A stretch of DNA of 64,000 nucleotides from Dioscorea cayenensis subsp. rotundata (taxonomy: Eukaryota > Streptophyta > Magnoliopsida > Dioscoreales > Dioscoreaceae). Shown here in pieces: positions 21,230-31,339 of this stretch; position 1 is the first letter of the stretch, and each line of letters opens with the position of its first letter. The translations under genes were made by a program, and so were the position numbers. Below the pieces are notes generated by a model, which saw only the letters and a list, made by a program, of their open reading frames with translations, made no database searches and was not told the DNA's origin. The stretch lies in assembly GCF_009730915.1 (NCBI RefSeq), contig NC_052473.1, forward strand, positions 18,062,100-18,126,099, written 5' to 3'.

Positions 21230-21396
21230 CATTTTACAATCATCTCGGTGGAGAATTCCAACACAGCTGCCCCAGTCATTTATAACAGGAACCACAGAAT
21301 CTCTGAAAAAGCGCATGACTAACCTTTTTTTCAACTTCACGCTAGAAGTCAATGGATTAGATTCCTTAAAAGAGTCATGTATTTTTCTAATGTAAC
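21230..21396 (-). pseudogene. PPR-CBS gene, penultimate CBS exon (open, isolated)
   Basis: A 167-bp exon with a TTCAG acceptor (21397) and a GTAAAT donor (21229). It reads GYIRKIHDSFKES, then VMRFFRDSVVPVINDWGSCV, then GILHRDDCKM, the first half of a CBS domain. The copy-5 version lacks the GSCVGILHRDDCKM end through a 37-bp deletion. The exon is open, but no partner exons stand nearby in this unit, so it is classed as a gene fragment. Confidence 0.7.
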
Positions 21397-21462
21397 CTGA
21401 AATAGAAGAATTAATTACCACTCAACTTCTGAACAATTAGCAGGGGTGGTTGCACACCACTT

Positions 21463-21504
21463 TTTTTTAAATGGATAAACCATATACATTAAAAAAATCA
21501 AGGA
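21463..21504 (-). mobile_element. Extremely truncated LINE insertion, 42 bp
   Basis: On the - strand it carries only the shared LINE tail motif (atggtttatccattt) and an A run. It is flanked by 13-bp direct repeats ttgcacaccactt (21450-21462) and ttgcgcaccactt (21505-21517) differing at one base. The 17.6-kb paralog lacks it. Confidence 0.75.
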
Positions 21505-21798
21505 TTGCGCACCACTTTGGCCCATGATACAGATACAGAAACATAAATATATGTATATAATTAAAATATTAATACTTATAATTCATATGTGGAAAATGCT
21601 TAATTCTACCCCATAATATTTAAAATAAATTAAATAAAATAATAAAATTATTATATTAAATAAATTTGATATTGAGTGGTAATCATAAATAATATGGATA
21701 GTTAAATGAATCCTCAAACATTTTTGTTTTTATATTTTATATTCAGATATATTTTTTATTGAACTTATCAATTTTTAGGATATTAATGTAAAAATAAC

Positions 21799-21799
<1 letters not shown>

Positions 21800-21853
<54 letters not shown>
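21800..21853. repeat. (AAT)n microsatellite
   Basis: About 17 perfect AAT units inside the third hAT-like copy. The second copy has only a few at this position (near 18150), so the expansion is recent. Confidence 0.95.
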
Positions 21854-21857
<4 letters not shown>

Positions 21858-22847
21858 TCTTAAAAAAAATGCAATTGTTCTCAAAATCTCTTTAAAAAAT
21901 AACTGCAGGTTATGTCGATTGGTGAGTTTTCTCTCTTTGCTCAATGGTTTATGTTTATTTTCATTATAGGGATTTATCCTTATTTTTATTCTGGATTGTT
22001 TTATATTTAATTTAATTTGTTTAATTTTAGTATGATTATTTGTTGTTTAAATATATTTGATATTTGTTAAATGATGGTTGGATATTTGTTTAAATATTTA
22101 TTTCATTATTTGTTATGAAAATTGTTGTAAAAATGTTATATATTTTTTGTGATTAATTGTTATGGAATTTTTTATTATTCATTAGATTATTTTTAAAATA
22201 ATTGTTGCATTTAATAATTAAATTAGATTGTAATTTTTTTTAAAGTTATTTTTTAATTGCATTATTTGTTAATTTAATGCTTACTATTACTAATTATGTA
22301 GATATGATAGGGTTTTTAAACCTAAACCAAAATTTTTACATAGAGATATATTTTATATTTTTGAAATATTAATTATTATAATCTCATATTTAAATTAATA
22401 AAATCATTTAATATTTATAAATTTCTTTAAAATTCAAATTCAACACACATTAATTTTCTTTCTAGTTTTGTCACCGGTGGCAATAGGCTACAAAGCCGTT
22501 AGCATAATAAAATAATAATTATTATTATTTTAAAAAATAGATAGATTTTATAAATAATAACTTTATTAAGAAAAAAACAATAAATACAAAATAAAGAAAA
22601 TACAATAAGAAATTATCTAATCGTTTTGATTTTGGTCATTTGTTTCTCTTTCTTAATAAATTAGCCGTTACCTATTTTACTTGAAAAAAATTTGTAGATG
22701 TGCTATATAAAATGCAGGGTTCTTACCTTATGAGATAATTAAATTTTGCATCTTGGTATATTTATTCACTTCAATAAATGTATAAAGTTTGATTTTTTTT
22801 CCCCCTAATTTTGAAGATTTCCATGGATTACAAAGTTAAGTGCTAGA

Positions 22848-23315
22848 TGGCAGATATGAAGATTATGTGTGGAATATTTGGCTTACAAAAAATGATCGTA
22901 TTTTTAATGCTAATGTTTTACCTTTTCATGTCATTATTTTAAAAATAGATCACATTTTTTTATCTTAGTTTTCAACATCCTTTGAAGATACAAAAGAGAA
23001 GTTGCAGGAGTTTATGGGTACTATTTGACGCAGCTTGGAATTCCTTAGATCTCGGTCTGGTGGGGCTCCCATAAGTGAGGAGGGTCAGGACAGGAGAGTG
23101 GGATAGTTCCTTTGTTCTTGTTGGGCTTCGAGAAGGCCAATTGTTCCTGTTTTTGTTATTTGTTTTGTTTTGCTCCACATCTAGTGAACGGCCGGTGGTT
23201 CTTGTTGTTTTGTATTGCTCTATTTATTTAGTTTTTGTTGTCTTGTGGTTCTTCGAGGTGGACTTTTTATTTTCTTTCCTTAATTTAAGTGTTTCATCTA
23301 TTTTTTTCAAAAACT
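22848..23315 (+). mobile_element. LINE ORF2 C-terminus and 3' tail, upstream of F-box copy 5
   Basis: Opens with RYEDYVWNIWLTKNDRIFNA, then NVLPFHVIILKI and a stop. Decayed KEKLQEFMGTI and SLEFLRS follow, then the 3' tail ending aatttaagtgtttcatctat. It is the same insertion as at 19031-19420 but retains more of its 5' side. Confidence 0.75.
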
Positions 23316-23343
23316 AAATATATGTAACAGGTGATTGGAAATT

Positions 23344-23428
23344 TGATTAGATTTAGATAAATCCCAAGTTTAAATAAAAAAAAAACTAATTCCAATATCT
23401 CCAATAAAAGCTCGCACAATATATAGTT
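23344..23428 (+). promoter_or_regulatory. F-box copy 5 promoter block
   Basis: Same conserved elements as before copy 4, with TATA-like atatatag at about 23419-23426 and ATG at 23479. Differences from copy 4 are mainly A-run length. Confidence 0.6.
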
Positions 23429-23478
23429 CCTGAAAACCCAAGCTCCCTCCCATCCACGCTTGCTACCTCAAAGTTAAG

Positions 23479-24792
23479 ATGATGATGCAGAAGCTTTTAT
23501 CTGAAAAATCAACATGCGTTCTCGAGGTTATTACAATGATGAAGAACATGCTTCATATGTGGAATAAACCAGACAAAAAGAAAAGTGTCATTAATGAAGA
23601 CATAGTAACAGAAATCCTTCTGAGGCTGCCAGCAAAATCAATCTACAAATTCAAGTGCGTCTCCAAAACATGGCTAAAAATCATAACTGATCCCTGGTTT
23701 GGCCATGCTTATAACTCTTCCAATGGTCTTCCAGTTCTCGCCGGTTTTTTCCATGCAGATGACAACTGTGACTTGATCTTTAATCCTGTTAACCACCAAC
23801 TCTTGTCCCCATCATTGAATCACGCCCCTCTCAATCTGCTAGGCCTCTCCACTTCTTCCAATGGATTCTTGCTCTTGTGCATAACCGATGGACAGAAAAT
23901 TGTCTACAACCCTGTCACCAGAAGAAGATTAATGATACCAAAAATGAAAGGAAATCAAGAATGGATCCATGCATTTGGCCTGATACATGAAAAAGATAAT
24001 CATGTCAAGGCAGTATTTGCTTATAAGCTTGTGACAGATGACATACAAACGGCATTAAAAATTGATAGTTTTACACGCGACAATAAAATAGTTGAGTTGC
24101 CAAAGGACTGGCCGGAGATGCTCGTCAAATGGCAATGCATGACAAAGAACGTTGAATTCAGGGTATATTGTAGCAAGAAGAATGAGTGGAATAGTAAGAG
24201 ATTGGTAAGTAAGTTTCCAAGATATGTGTGTTTCCAACCTGAACACAAGGCTGGTGTCTCGATCGGAGGCAATTTGTATTGGATGACAATGGACGGAGCG
24301 GTGCTGAGCTATAACAGTGAGAGTGAGACGGCAGAGTTGATCAGTGCACCGGCATCGAGTGCAGGATTGGATGCAAAGTCTATGCATTGCAGTGCCAATG
24401 AAATTCTTGTGTATTGTGCAAGAGAGAGGATGACAGAAGAGGTGGTGATATGGGAGCTTAGCGATCGGAAAACATGGGTTGCTAAGGAGAGGGTGAAGTT
24501 GCATGGTCTGAAGAACTTCCATCTGGTAAAGATTTTGTATGTTTGTCATGAAATGCAGGCTGTGTTCGTGCAGACGTTGAAGGCTGTGTACAGGTTTGGT
24601 GTCAGTGAGAACGAGGGTAAGCAGATTTGTACTCTCCGATCTGGTGTAAGGATGACTCCTTATCTGATGTCTCCATGGCCTGCTTCTTTAATTGGGGATG
24701 AAGCATGGCCTTCATCATCTTCATCATCTAAGAACAAAAATAGTGGATCAACGACTAAGTTGAAAATTCATTACCATACCATTCATGAGTAG
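23479..24792 (+). CDS. F-box protein, copy 5 (intact, 437 aa)
   Basis: Probable SCF ubiquitin-ligase receptor, single exon. F-box at about residues 38-75 with the standard EILLRLPAKSIYKFKCVSKT. The associated domain contains LLGLSTSSNGFLLLCITDGQ, KIVYNPVTRRRLMIPKMKG, WQCMTKNVEFRVYCSKKNEW, VSIGGNLYWMTMDGAVLSYN and EEVVIWELSDRKTWVAKERV. It differs from copy 4 mostly in the middle (a TALKIDSFTRDNKIVELPKD segment) and at the C-terminus (SGVRMTPYLMSPWPA, then a short serine tract and TIHE). The divergence concentrates in the presumed substrate-facing half. It is flanked by the fullest PPR-CBS remnant of the array. Confidence 0.92.
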   Translation: MMMQKLLSEKSTCVLEVITMMKNMLHMWNKPDKKKSVINEDIVTEILLRLPAKSIYKFKCVSKTWLKIITDPWFGHAYNSSNGLPVLAGFFHADDNCDLIFNPVNHQLLSPSLNHAPLNLLGLSTSSNGFLLLCITDGQKIVYNPVTRRRLMIPKMKGNQEWIHAFGLIHEKDNHVKAVFAYKLVTDDIQTALKIDSFTRDNKIVELPKDWPEMLVKWQCMTKNVEFRVYCSKKNEWNSKRLVSKFPRYVCFQPEHKAGVSIGGNLYWMTMDGAVLSYNSESETAELISAPASSAGLDAKSMHCSANEILVYCARERMTEEVVIWELSDRKTWVAKERVKLHGLKNFHLVKILYVCHEMQAVFVQTLKAVYRFGVSENEGKQICTLRSGVRMTPYLMSPWPASLIGDEAWPSSSSSSKNKNSGSTTKLKIHYHTIHE

Positions 24793-25064
24793 TAATGTAA
24801 CTGTAGAGCAACAAGAACAACAATTAAGTTGGGTTTTGTTTTCTTGACTTTGCTAGACCATTTTGTTACTGCAATCTGAAACTCAAAATATATTATCTAC
24901 TCTCAATGTGCATTGCTTGTGTTCTGTTACATAAAATGCATGGTACATCATCAGCCTACAGGGGCCGACGAGATGGAATGGATTGTGTGAAGGTTTTTGC
25001 TAGTTTGTGATGATTTGACCTTGTCTAATTTGTTGCATTAGCAGATGATTTGTCAAAATTGTCT

Positions 25065-25872
25065 TCCAATGTTTGGAAAGCAGGAAATGTGAACTGGCAC
25101 AGCTTGTCACGGATGAAAGTTCCAACTAGCCTGGAGCTTGAACCGTAAGTGGTTTTGAAGACGACGTTGCTGTTTTCACAATGCTGAGCATTTTGTACTT
25201 ATTCTCTAAGAGTAGATCAATCACACTGCCAACGGACGTCGATATGGTTACACAAGGTGGAACTCCTTTCGTCATGGTTGAAAGAGGCGCATCCAAGTGC
25301 AGAGCCATTCAAGACATCCAGCATTACTATCTATAAAGTAAGACATAGAGATACCATCTAAATCATCTACTCATAGAAAGCACCCTGAACATAAAACCAT
25401 GGCCACCAAAATTAAACACATAAATAAATGACTACATTATAGGGAGTTAATACATCTATAGAGAACCAGGGTTCTATGATTTGGTTTGGAAGTCCTTAAA
25501 ATTGGTCATTTGCTGTCATGGTGATCCTAGGAGAACCTTTTATGTTTCTTATAATGTTTGACCAACACCACAAATCACAAAGATATATGATGCTAATATG
25601 AATTTCGCATTAGAGTATAATCATGGTATTTCCTAGAAGAAACTAGCAAATGCATTAGGATATGGAAACAAGTAGAAAGACTATAGAGGGAAGAGATGAA
25701 GTAGAGAGAATTGTTATTATGTGGTGATATTGATTTACCATTCCAGTCATTTATAACAGGAACCACAGAATCTCTGAAGAAACGCATGACTACCTTTTTA
25801 AATGCCAGGGTAGAAGTCAATGGATTAAATTCCTTAAAAGGAGTCATGTAGTTTTCAATTGGATAGTCTAAT
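25065..25872 (-). pseudogene. PPR-CBS gene, last two CBS exons (copy 5), decayed
   Basis: Last exon (from about 25295 down): LDAPLSTMTKGVPPCVTIST, SVGSVIDLLLENKYKMLSIV, then a 1-base loss shifts the tail. The preceding exon (about 25872-25740) keeps VMRFFRDSVVPVINDW but has lost the GSCVGILHRDDCKM end. The intron between them is retained. This is the best-preserved CBS end in the window, lying tail to tail with F-box copy 5. Possible further exon traces near 26.0 and 26.55 kb were too weak to call. Confidence 0.72.
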
Positions 25873-25899
25873 GTAACCTGAATTAGAAGAATTAATTAC

Positions 25900-27395
25900 C
25901 GGTCAACTTCTGAAAAATTAGAAAGAGAGAGTTAAGCAATGGATGGGAAAATATGAGATCAAAATCTGAGGATGTATGGAGTAAACAATGAACTGGTGAA
26001 TCCAGATAAACCCTCCACTTTTAAGAGCTGCCTGTAACACAATGATGAATGATATCATGACCATAATACTGATAGTTAAAGAAATTAATAAATATAACTC
26101 TCAAAAAATGCACTCATTTGTCCATAGGTTTTGTAAAAGCAAGGTCTTGCATATATCACTCAAACACTTAGTTATTGGGCACAAACAAGGTCCAAATTTA
26201 TACTCAAATGTATCCAAATTTTACCCTAGTTCAAATTAGCTTACTCATAATCATTGAAAAACTAAAAGTGGATTTTTAAAAACCAGGATGGTGGGAAGAA
26301 TAAATTTTCATCCAACATCTGAGCAATTTTCTGCAATACATCTTAACATATTCTTGTAGATAGTAGCATTGAATCATAAAGCTGACTTCAGAGAATGATG
26401 TTGACATCACATAGATGTATTCAAATGCAGCCAGGTATTTAGACACATTATTTCAACATCACATTTGGGATGTACACACAAGAGCAATACATGAGAATCA
26501 TTTATTGCATCCTCCATCAAGAGCTCATCAGCTTCTTGCAGTAACTGACCACATTGTCACATGAAGCATCTTGACCATATGATAATCCTTGTTAAGAGCA
26601 AACGTCCACATCTTAGAAAGTAAAAGTGAGCTTTGGATACACATAAGTTACCAATTACACATAAGTCACCAATTACACATAAGTCACCTTTCAATCCCGG
26701 AAAAAAATAGACAGAAAAAAATAGACAGATTAGAAACACTGATCACAATTGTGCAGATTATGAATACTTATTTGAATGTACACAATTTCATCTTTATAAA
26801 GTGCTTACATGTTGTGTGTGGTAAGTGTGTATGTTTTCAATGTGAAAACACATATTCAGAACCGAAATTTTGAGTCTGATTGAAGCAATACAAGAGTAGC
26901 AGCTGTGATGTTTCAGATTGCAAAGAGTTCAGTGTTTTTGATGTTCTGGTGTTCTGTTTTGAATAGAGGGTAGTATGGTCCTTTCAAGTATTCAAAAGTT
27001 TGGTAAGTTCGGTGAGGATCTGGGAGAAATGAATCAAGGGTTGAGATACGTTTGATCCAAGAGTTGGTTCAAGTTCGAGGTAGCACAGTTAGTTCAGGAT
27101 TGTTTTTCTAATGAACGGTGGAGATTAAACAATCTTTCAGATTGTTGTTAGTTTGAAGCACTTAAAGCTTAAGCGGTTGGGTGATCTAGGATTGGACATG
27201 TTTTGGCTCAAGCTGATTGTGTATTTTATATTGTTTTGTTTGGTTACTGTTTATGTTCTTACAAATGTTTTTTTCTCTGATTGGAGCCTTGTTCTTTAGA
27301 TTTTAATGAATTTTTCTGTCCAATATATGAGGTTTTAGAGGTTGCTTTCTACTACAAAGTTGTTTGTATATGAATCAGGTTTCTAACATAAGCAT
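25900..27395. other. Probable PPR-CBS intron/exon debris and spacer
   Basis: The left part continues the PPR-CBS-derived sequence: an acceptor-like tgttacag on the - strand near 26036 precedes a short open stretch. Part of it (cacttagttattggg) recurs at 31.49 kb. From about 26.9 to 27.4 kb the sequence is unidentified and lacks a convincing frame. Confidence 0.4.
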
Positions 27396-27408
27396 AATAA
27401 ATTATGCT

Positions 27409-27483
27409 GATTTTTTTAAAAAAAATAGTGGATAAATCACATTTTATTAAAAAAAAGAGTACAAGAAAAACGGGGAGGATTAC
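27409..27483 (-). mobile_element. Truncated LINE tail, 75 bp
   Basis: On the - strand it ends aatgtgatttatccactatt and an A run. Perfect 13-bp duplications aataaattatgct flank it (27396-27408 and 27484-27496). Confidence 0.8.
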
Positions 27484-27922
27484 AATAAATTATGCTAAGT
27501 TGTACTGTAAAAAATTTATTCACCAATGCATAGAAATGATTTATATCTATGAAGCATAGACACGGATACAGCTACATGATACAATACCGAACGATGATAT
27601 TATAATTTCTAAAAATTAAAAATACTGATATGGGAGAACACGTACAACAATAAATAAATATATATATATATATATATATATGCTATAAAAACATTTATTA
27701 TTACTATCCCTTGGTCTTGTACTGATCGACTACTAAAAAGATTCTAGAGAGATAAATAAATATATTACGGGATCCACTACATTGCCCATGATTAATATCT
27801 AATAAATCTATTGTTATAATATGGTCACACAATTTTTTTAAACTATATTTAAAAATTTTATTTATTATTATCTAATATTTATTCACATAGTTATGATAAT
27901 GAAATTTATTTTTTTTTAAGTA

Positions 27923-28067
27923 CTCCTGCCATTTCTTTTATCTGTCGTGATTAACCGAATCTCACAAATTTAGTTATTTCATAAAATTTTATAAAAAAAT
28001 TAGTTATTTTTTCAAATTATACAGATAAAAAAAAGATTTGCGACCGATAAAAAGAAAACGGAGGGCG
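27923..28067. mobile_element. Stowaway-like MITE, 145 bp
   Basis: TA duplications at 27921-27922 and 28068-28069. The left end is ctcctgccatttcttttatc; the right end inverted is cgccctccgttttctttttat. The terminal repeats extend about 30 bp. It is related to the decayed copy at 13.3 kb (both contain gtgattaaccgaat). Confidence 0.8.
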
Positions 28068-28184
28068 TATAAAATTTATCTTAATTAATCATGATGATAT
28101 TAAGATGTAATAAATTTGCCGCCATTATAATCTATTAAATGGATCAATGAAGTTAATATTAGGATACAGATACTTGGTACTAAA

Positions 28185-28279
28185 GTTACAATATAGTTAT
28201 GATTTTAAATTTTAGTTTTTTTAAACCATGGGTGATCAAGGGGGTGCTTGCTTGACCACCCCCTTGGGGCCAATCAACC

Positions 28280-28331
<52 letters not shown>

Positions 28332-28495
28332 GGAACTCATGAGAGAGTTGAAATTGGAAGCACCCCCTCTCTTCTCACTCACTCACTCACTCTCTTTCTC
28401 TCTCTAGATTTATATATTAATAATTCATTGGATATTTATTTTCATTGGATCGTTACAATATAGTTAAGATTTTAAATTTAAGTTTTTTTAAACTA
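28185..28495. repeat. 44-bp direct repeats around a hairpin and TA/CTCA microsatellites
   Basis: The sequence gttacaatatagtta..gattttaaa occurs at 28185-28228 and again at 28452-28495 with few changes. Between them is a perfect hairpin (aagggggtg ... caccccctt, about 28238-28266), a TA run at 28282-28327 and a CTCA run near 28376-28391. More diverged similarity extends on both sides, suggesting a local tandem duplication. Confidence 0.65.
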
Positions 28496-28499
28496 TAAT

Positions 28500-29340
28500 C
28501 ATGATATCATATCCGGATGTAACAAATTTGGTTTTATAATATTTATGAGGGCTTTATAATCTATCTAATGGATTAATAAAGTTAATATTGGGACTTGAAT
28601 TTAACATTAGGATTGTAACCTTACAATCTCGACAATCTTAACATTCTAATATTTCAAAATATTAAATAATAATAATAATAATAATAATAAAACGAAGCCT
28701 GTATACTTCTATTTTAGTGATTAGTTGATAATTTTGCATCTAAAAAGTAAGAAAAGTGAATTTTAATTGATTTTTTCTTTAGTTTTTTATGCATTGCAGT
28801 AATTTAATAAATGACAATATGGATATCTTCAGATTTTTTCCATGTTAATATTTTATTTATAGTAATTATTAATAGTAATTCATATTTTTTATTTTTATTA
28901 TATAATTTATTATTTAATTATAAAATAAATTTATTATTTAATTATAAATTATTTTATAATAATAATAAATTATTTTATAAAAAAATAGATTTTTTTTTTA
29001 AATTGATGGATTTTTTTAAGAAAATAGATAGATTATAAGTTTATTAAGAAAAATTATAATAAATACAAAATAAACAACATACAACAACAAATCATTATAT
29101 TTAATCGTTTCAATTAATCATTTTGATTTTGCACGTTTAACTTTCTTTTTTAATAAATTGATGATTTATCTATATTACATTAAAAAAGATTGTAGATGTC
29201 CTATAAAATACAGGGTTCTTGTTTTATGAGATAATTAAATTTTGCATCATGCTATATTTATTAACTTCTATAAATGTATAAAGTTTGAATTTTTTTTTTT
29301 TCTTTTTTAAATCTTCATATAGATTAAAATACTATATATT
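28500..29340. other. AT-rich unit head of F-box copy 6
   Basis: Very AT-rich. It includes two old LINE-like tails in opposite orientation (near 29010-29080 and 29145-29185) that belong to the repeating unit, then cagggttcttgttttatgag and atgctatatttatt, as in copies 3 and 5. No gene is seen. Confidence 0.55.
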
Positions 29341-29357
29341 TATATAATTGATGGATT

Positions 29358-29440
29358 AGAGATTTGATTAGATTAAGAAAAATCCCAAATTTAAAAACTA
29401 ATTCCAATATCTCCTATAAAAACACTTAAAATATATACAG
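29358..29440 (+). promoter_or_regulatory. F-box copy 6 promoter block
   Basis: Conserved block (gattagattaagaaaaatcc, then aactaattccaatatctcc) with TATA-like atatatac at about 29431-29438; ATG at 29501. Confidence 0.55.
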
Positions 29441-29500
29441 ATTCTGAAAACCCTAGCGAGCTCCCTCCCGTCCAGTCACCCTTGATTCCTCAAAGTTAAG

Positions 29501-30832
29501 ATGATGATGCAGAAGTTTTTATGCAAGGAATCAACATGCATTCTCGAGGTAATTACAATATTGATGAAGAACATGCTCCGTATACAGAATAAACCTGGAG
29601 AAAAGAAAAGTGTCATTAATGAAGACATAGTAACAGAAATCCTTCTGAGGCTGCCAGCAAAATCAGTCTTCAAATTCAAATGTGTCTCCAAAACATGGCT
29701 CAAAATCATAACTGATCCCTGGTTTGTCAATGCTTATAAATCCTACAATGGTCTTCCGGTGGTTCTCGCAGGTTTTTTCCATGCAGAAAACAACTATGAC
29801 TTGACCTTTAATCCTGTTAACCACAGTCTCAAGTCACCATCATTGAACCATGTCCCTCTCAATCTGCGAAGGGTCCCCATTTTTTCCGTCTCTACTTCCA
29901 ATGGATTCTTGCTTTTGTGCATAACTGATGGACGGAAAATTGTCTACAACCCTATCACCAAAGGAAGATTAATGATACCAAAAATGAAAGGAAAAATAGA
30001 ATGGTTTCATGCAGTTGGCCTGGTACATGAAAAAGATAATCATATCAAAGCAGTATTTGCTTATAAGCTTGAGACAGACGACATACAAACGGCATTTGAA
30101 ATTACTAGTTTTATATGCGACAATAAAACAGTGGGCAGAGATAAGTTGACAAAGCACTGGCAGGAGATGATCGTCAAATGGAAATGCAGGACAAAGGAGA
30201 TTGAATTCAGGGTATATTGTAGCAAGAAGAATAAGTGGAATTGTAATAGATTGGTGAGTAAGTTTCCAAGACATGTGTGTTTCCGACCGGAACAGAAGGC
30301 TGGTATCTCGATCGGAGGCAATTTGTATTGGATGACAATGGACGGAGAGGTTCTGAGCTATAACAGTAAGATTGAGGCTGCGGAGTTGATCAATGCACCG
30401 ACGGAGAGTGCAGGATTGGAGGCAAAGTCTATATATTGCAGTGCCAATGAAATTCTTGTGTATTGTGCGAGCGAGAGGATGATGGAAGAGGTGGTGATAT
30501 GGGAGCTTAGCGATCGGAAAACATGGGTTGCTAAGGAGAGGGTGAAGTTGTATGATCTGGAGAACTACGATCTGGTAAAGATTTTGTATGTTTGTCATGA
30601 AATGCAGGCTGTGTTCGTGCAGACATGGAAAGGGTTGTACCGGTTTTGTGTCAATGAGAACAAGTGGAACCAGATTTGTGCTGTCCGATCTGATATAATT
30701 ATGACTCCTTATCTGATGTCTCCATGGCCTGCTGCTTTAATTGGGGATAAAGCTAAAGCATGGCCTTGGTTGCCGTCAAAATCATCATCTAGTGAATCAA
30801 AGAATTACTTGATAATTAATTACAATATATAA
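29501..30832 (+). CDS. F-box protein, copy 6 (intact, 443 aa)
   Basis: Probable SCF receptor, single exon. The F-box reads EDIVTEILLRLPAKSVFKFK, then CVSKTWLKIITDPWF. The associated domain includes STSNGFLLLCITDGRKIVYN, PITKGRLMIPKMKG, WKCRTKEIEFRVYCSKKNKW, ISIGGNLYWMTMDGEVLSYN and EEVVIWELSDRKTWVAKERV. The C-terminus differs from its relatives: the serine tract is short and the stop comes after LIINYNI, replacing the usual HYxxIHE ending by a small frame change. The frame is otherwise clean over 1.3 kb. The start context aagttaagATG matches copies 4 and 5. Confidence 0.9.
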   Translation: MMMQKFLCKESTCILEVITILMKNMLRIQNKPGEKKSVINEDIVTEILLRLPAKSVFKFKCVSKTWLKIITDPWFVNAYKSYNGLPVVLAGFFHAENNYDLTFNPVNHSLKSPSLNHVPLNLRRVPIFSVSTSNGFLLLCITDGRKIVYNPITKGRLMIPKMKGKIEWFHAVGLVHEKDNHIKAVFAYKLETDDIQTAFEITSFICDNKTVGRDKLTKHWQEMIVKWKCRTKEIEFRVYCSKKNKWNCNRLVSKFPRHVCFRPEQKAGISIGGNLYWMTMDGEVLSYNSKIEAAELINAPTESAGLEAKSIYCSANEILVYCASERMMEEVVIWELSDRKTWVAKERVKLYDLENYDLVKILYVCHEMQAVFVQTWKGLYRFCVNENKWNQICAVRSDIIMTPYLMSPWPAALIGDKAKAWPWLPSKSSSSESKNYLIINYNI

Positions 30833-31129
30833 AATTCATTAGTAGTAATGTAACTGTAGAGCATCATCAAGAACAACAGTTAAGTTGGGTTTTGTTTTCT
30901 AAACTTTGTTAGATCATTTTGTTACAGCAATCTTAAACTCTAGATATATTATCTACTCTCAATGTGCGTTGCTTGTGTTCTGTTACATAAATAGCATGGT
31001 GGACAAAATGGAATGTGTGAAGGTTTTTGTTAATTTGTGATGATTTGACCTTGAGATGGAAAGGGAACGTATAATGAAAGTTTTTATTAGTTTGTGATGA
31101 TTTGATCTAGTCTAATCGTGTCTAATTTG

Positions 31130-31330
31130 TTACATCGGCCTACTGGAGCTTTAACTGTAACTGGTTTAATAGACAATATTGTAGTTTTTTTTTTTTCACA
31201 ATGACAATATTGTAGATCAATCACATGGTCTATCAAAGTTTATGTGGTAATTAACTAATTATATTACACCTGGTGGCAGTCATCACATCATTGTTGAAAA
31301 GAGACATATCCAACTGCAGAGCCATTCAAA
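31130..31330 (-). pseudogene. PPR-CBS last-exon remnant (copy 6)
   Basis: Nucleotide similarity to the CBS exon at 17.15-17.38 and 25.07-25.30 kb (tagatcaatcacatggtct, gttgaaaagagacatatcca, ctgcagagccattcaa). It is interrupted by insertions and deletions, with no usable frame. Confidence 0.6.
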
Positions 31331-31339
31331 TTAAGCATA

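Larger units (their letters stand above)
21441..22476. mobile_element. hAT-like element, third copy
   Basis: The left end starts caggggtgg. The right end inverted reads ccggtgacaaaactagaaag, resembling the left end of the 2343-3373 element. The internal sequence parallels the 17.6-18.8 kb copy closely. An AAT microsatellite has expanded inside (21800-21853) and a 42-bp LINE tail is inserted near the left end. No 8-bp duplication is visible, so the boundaries were probably carried in by segmental duplication. Confidence 0.65.

Noticed and set aside
28248-28463. Frame through the TA microsatellite (also 42527-42781, 59682-59882)
   Set aside because: The apparent coding capacity is Tyr-Ile repeats from TA runs.
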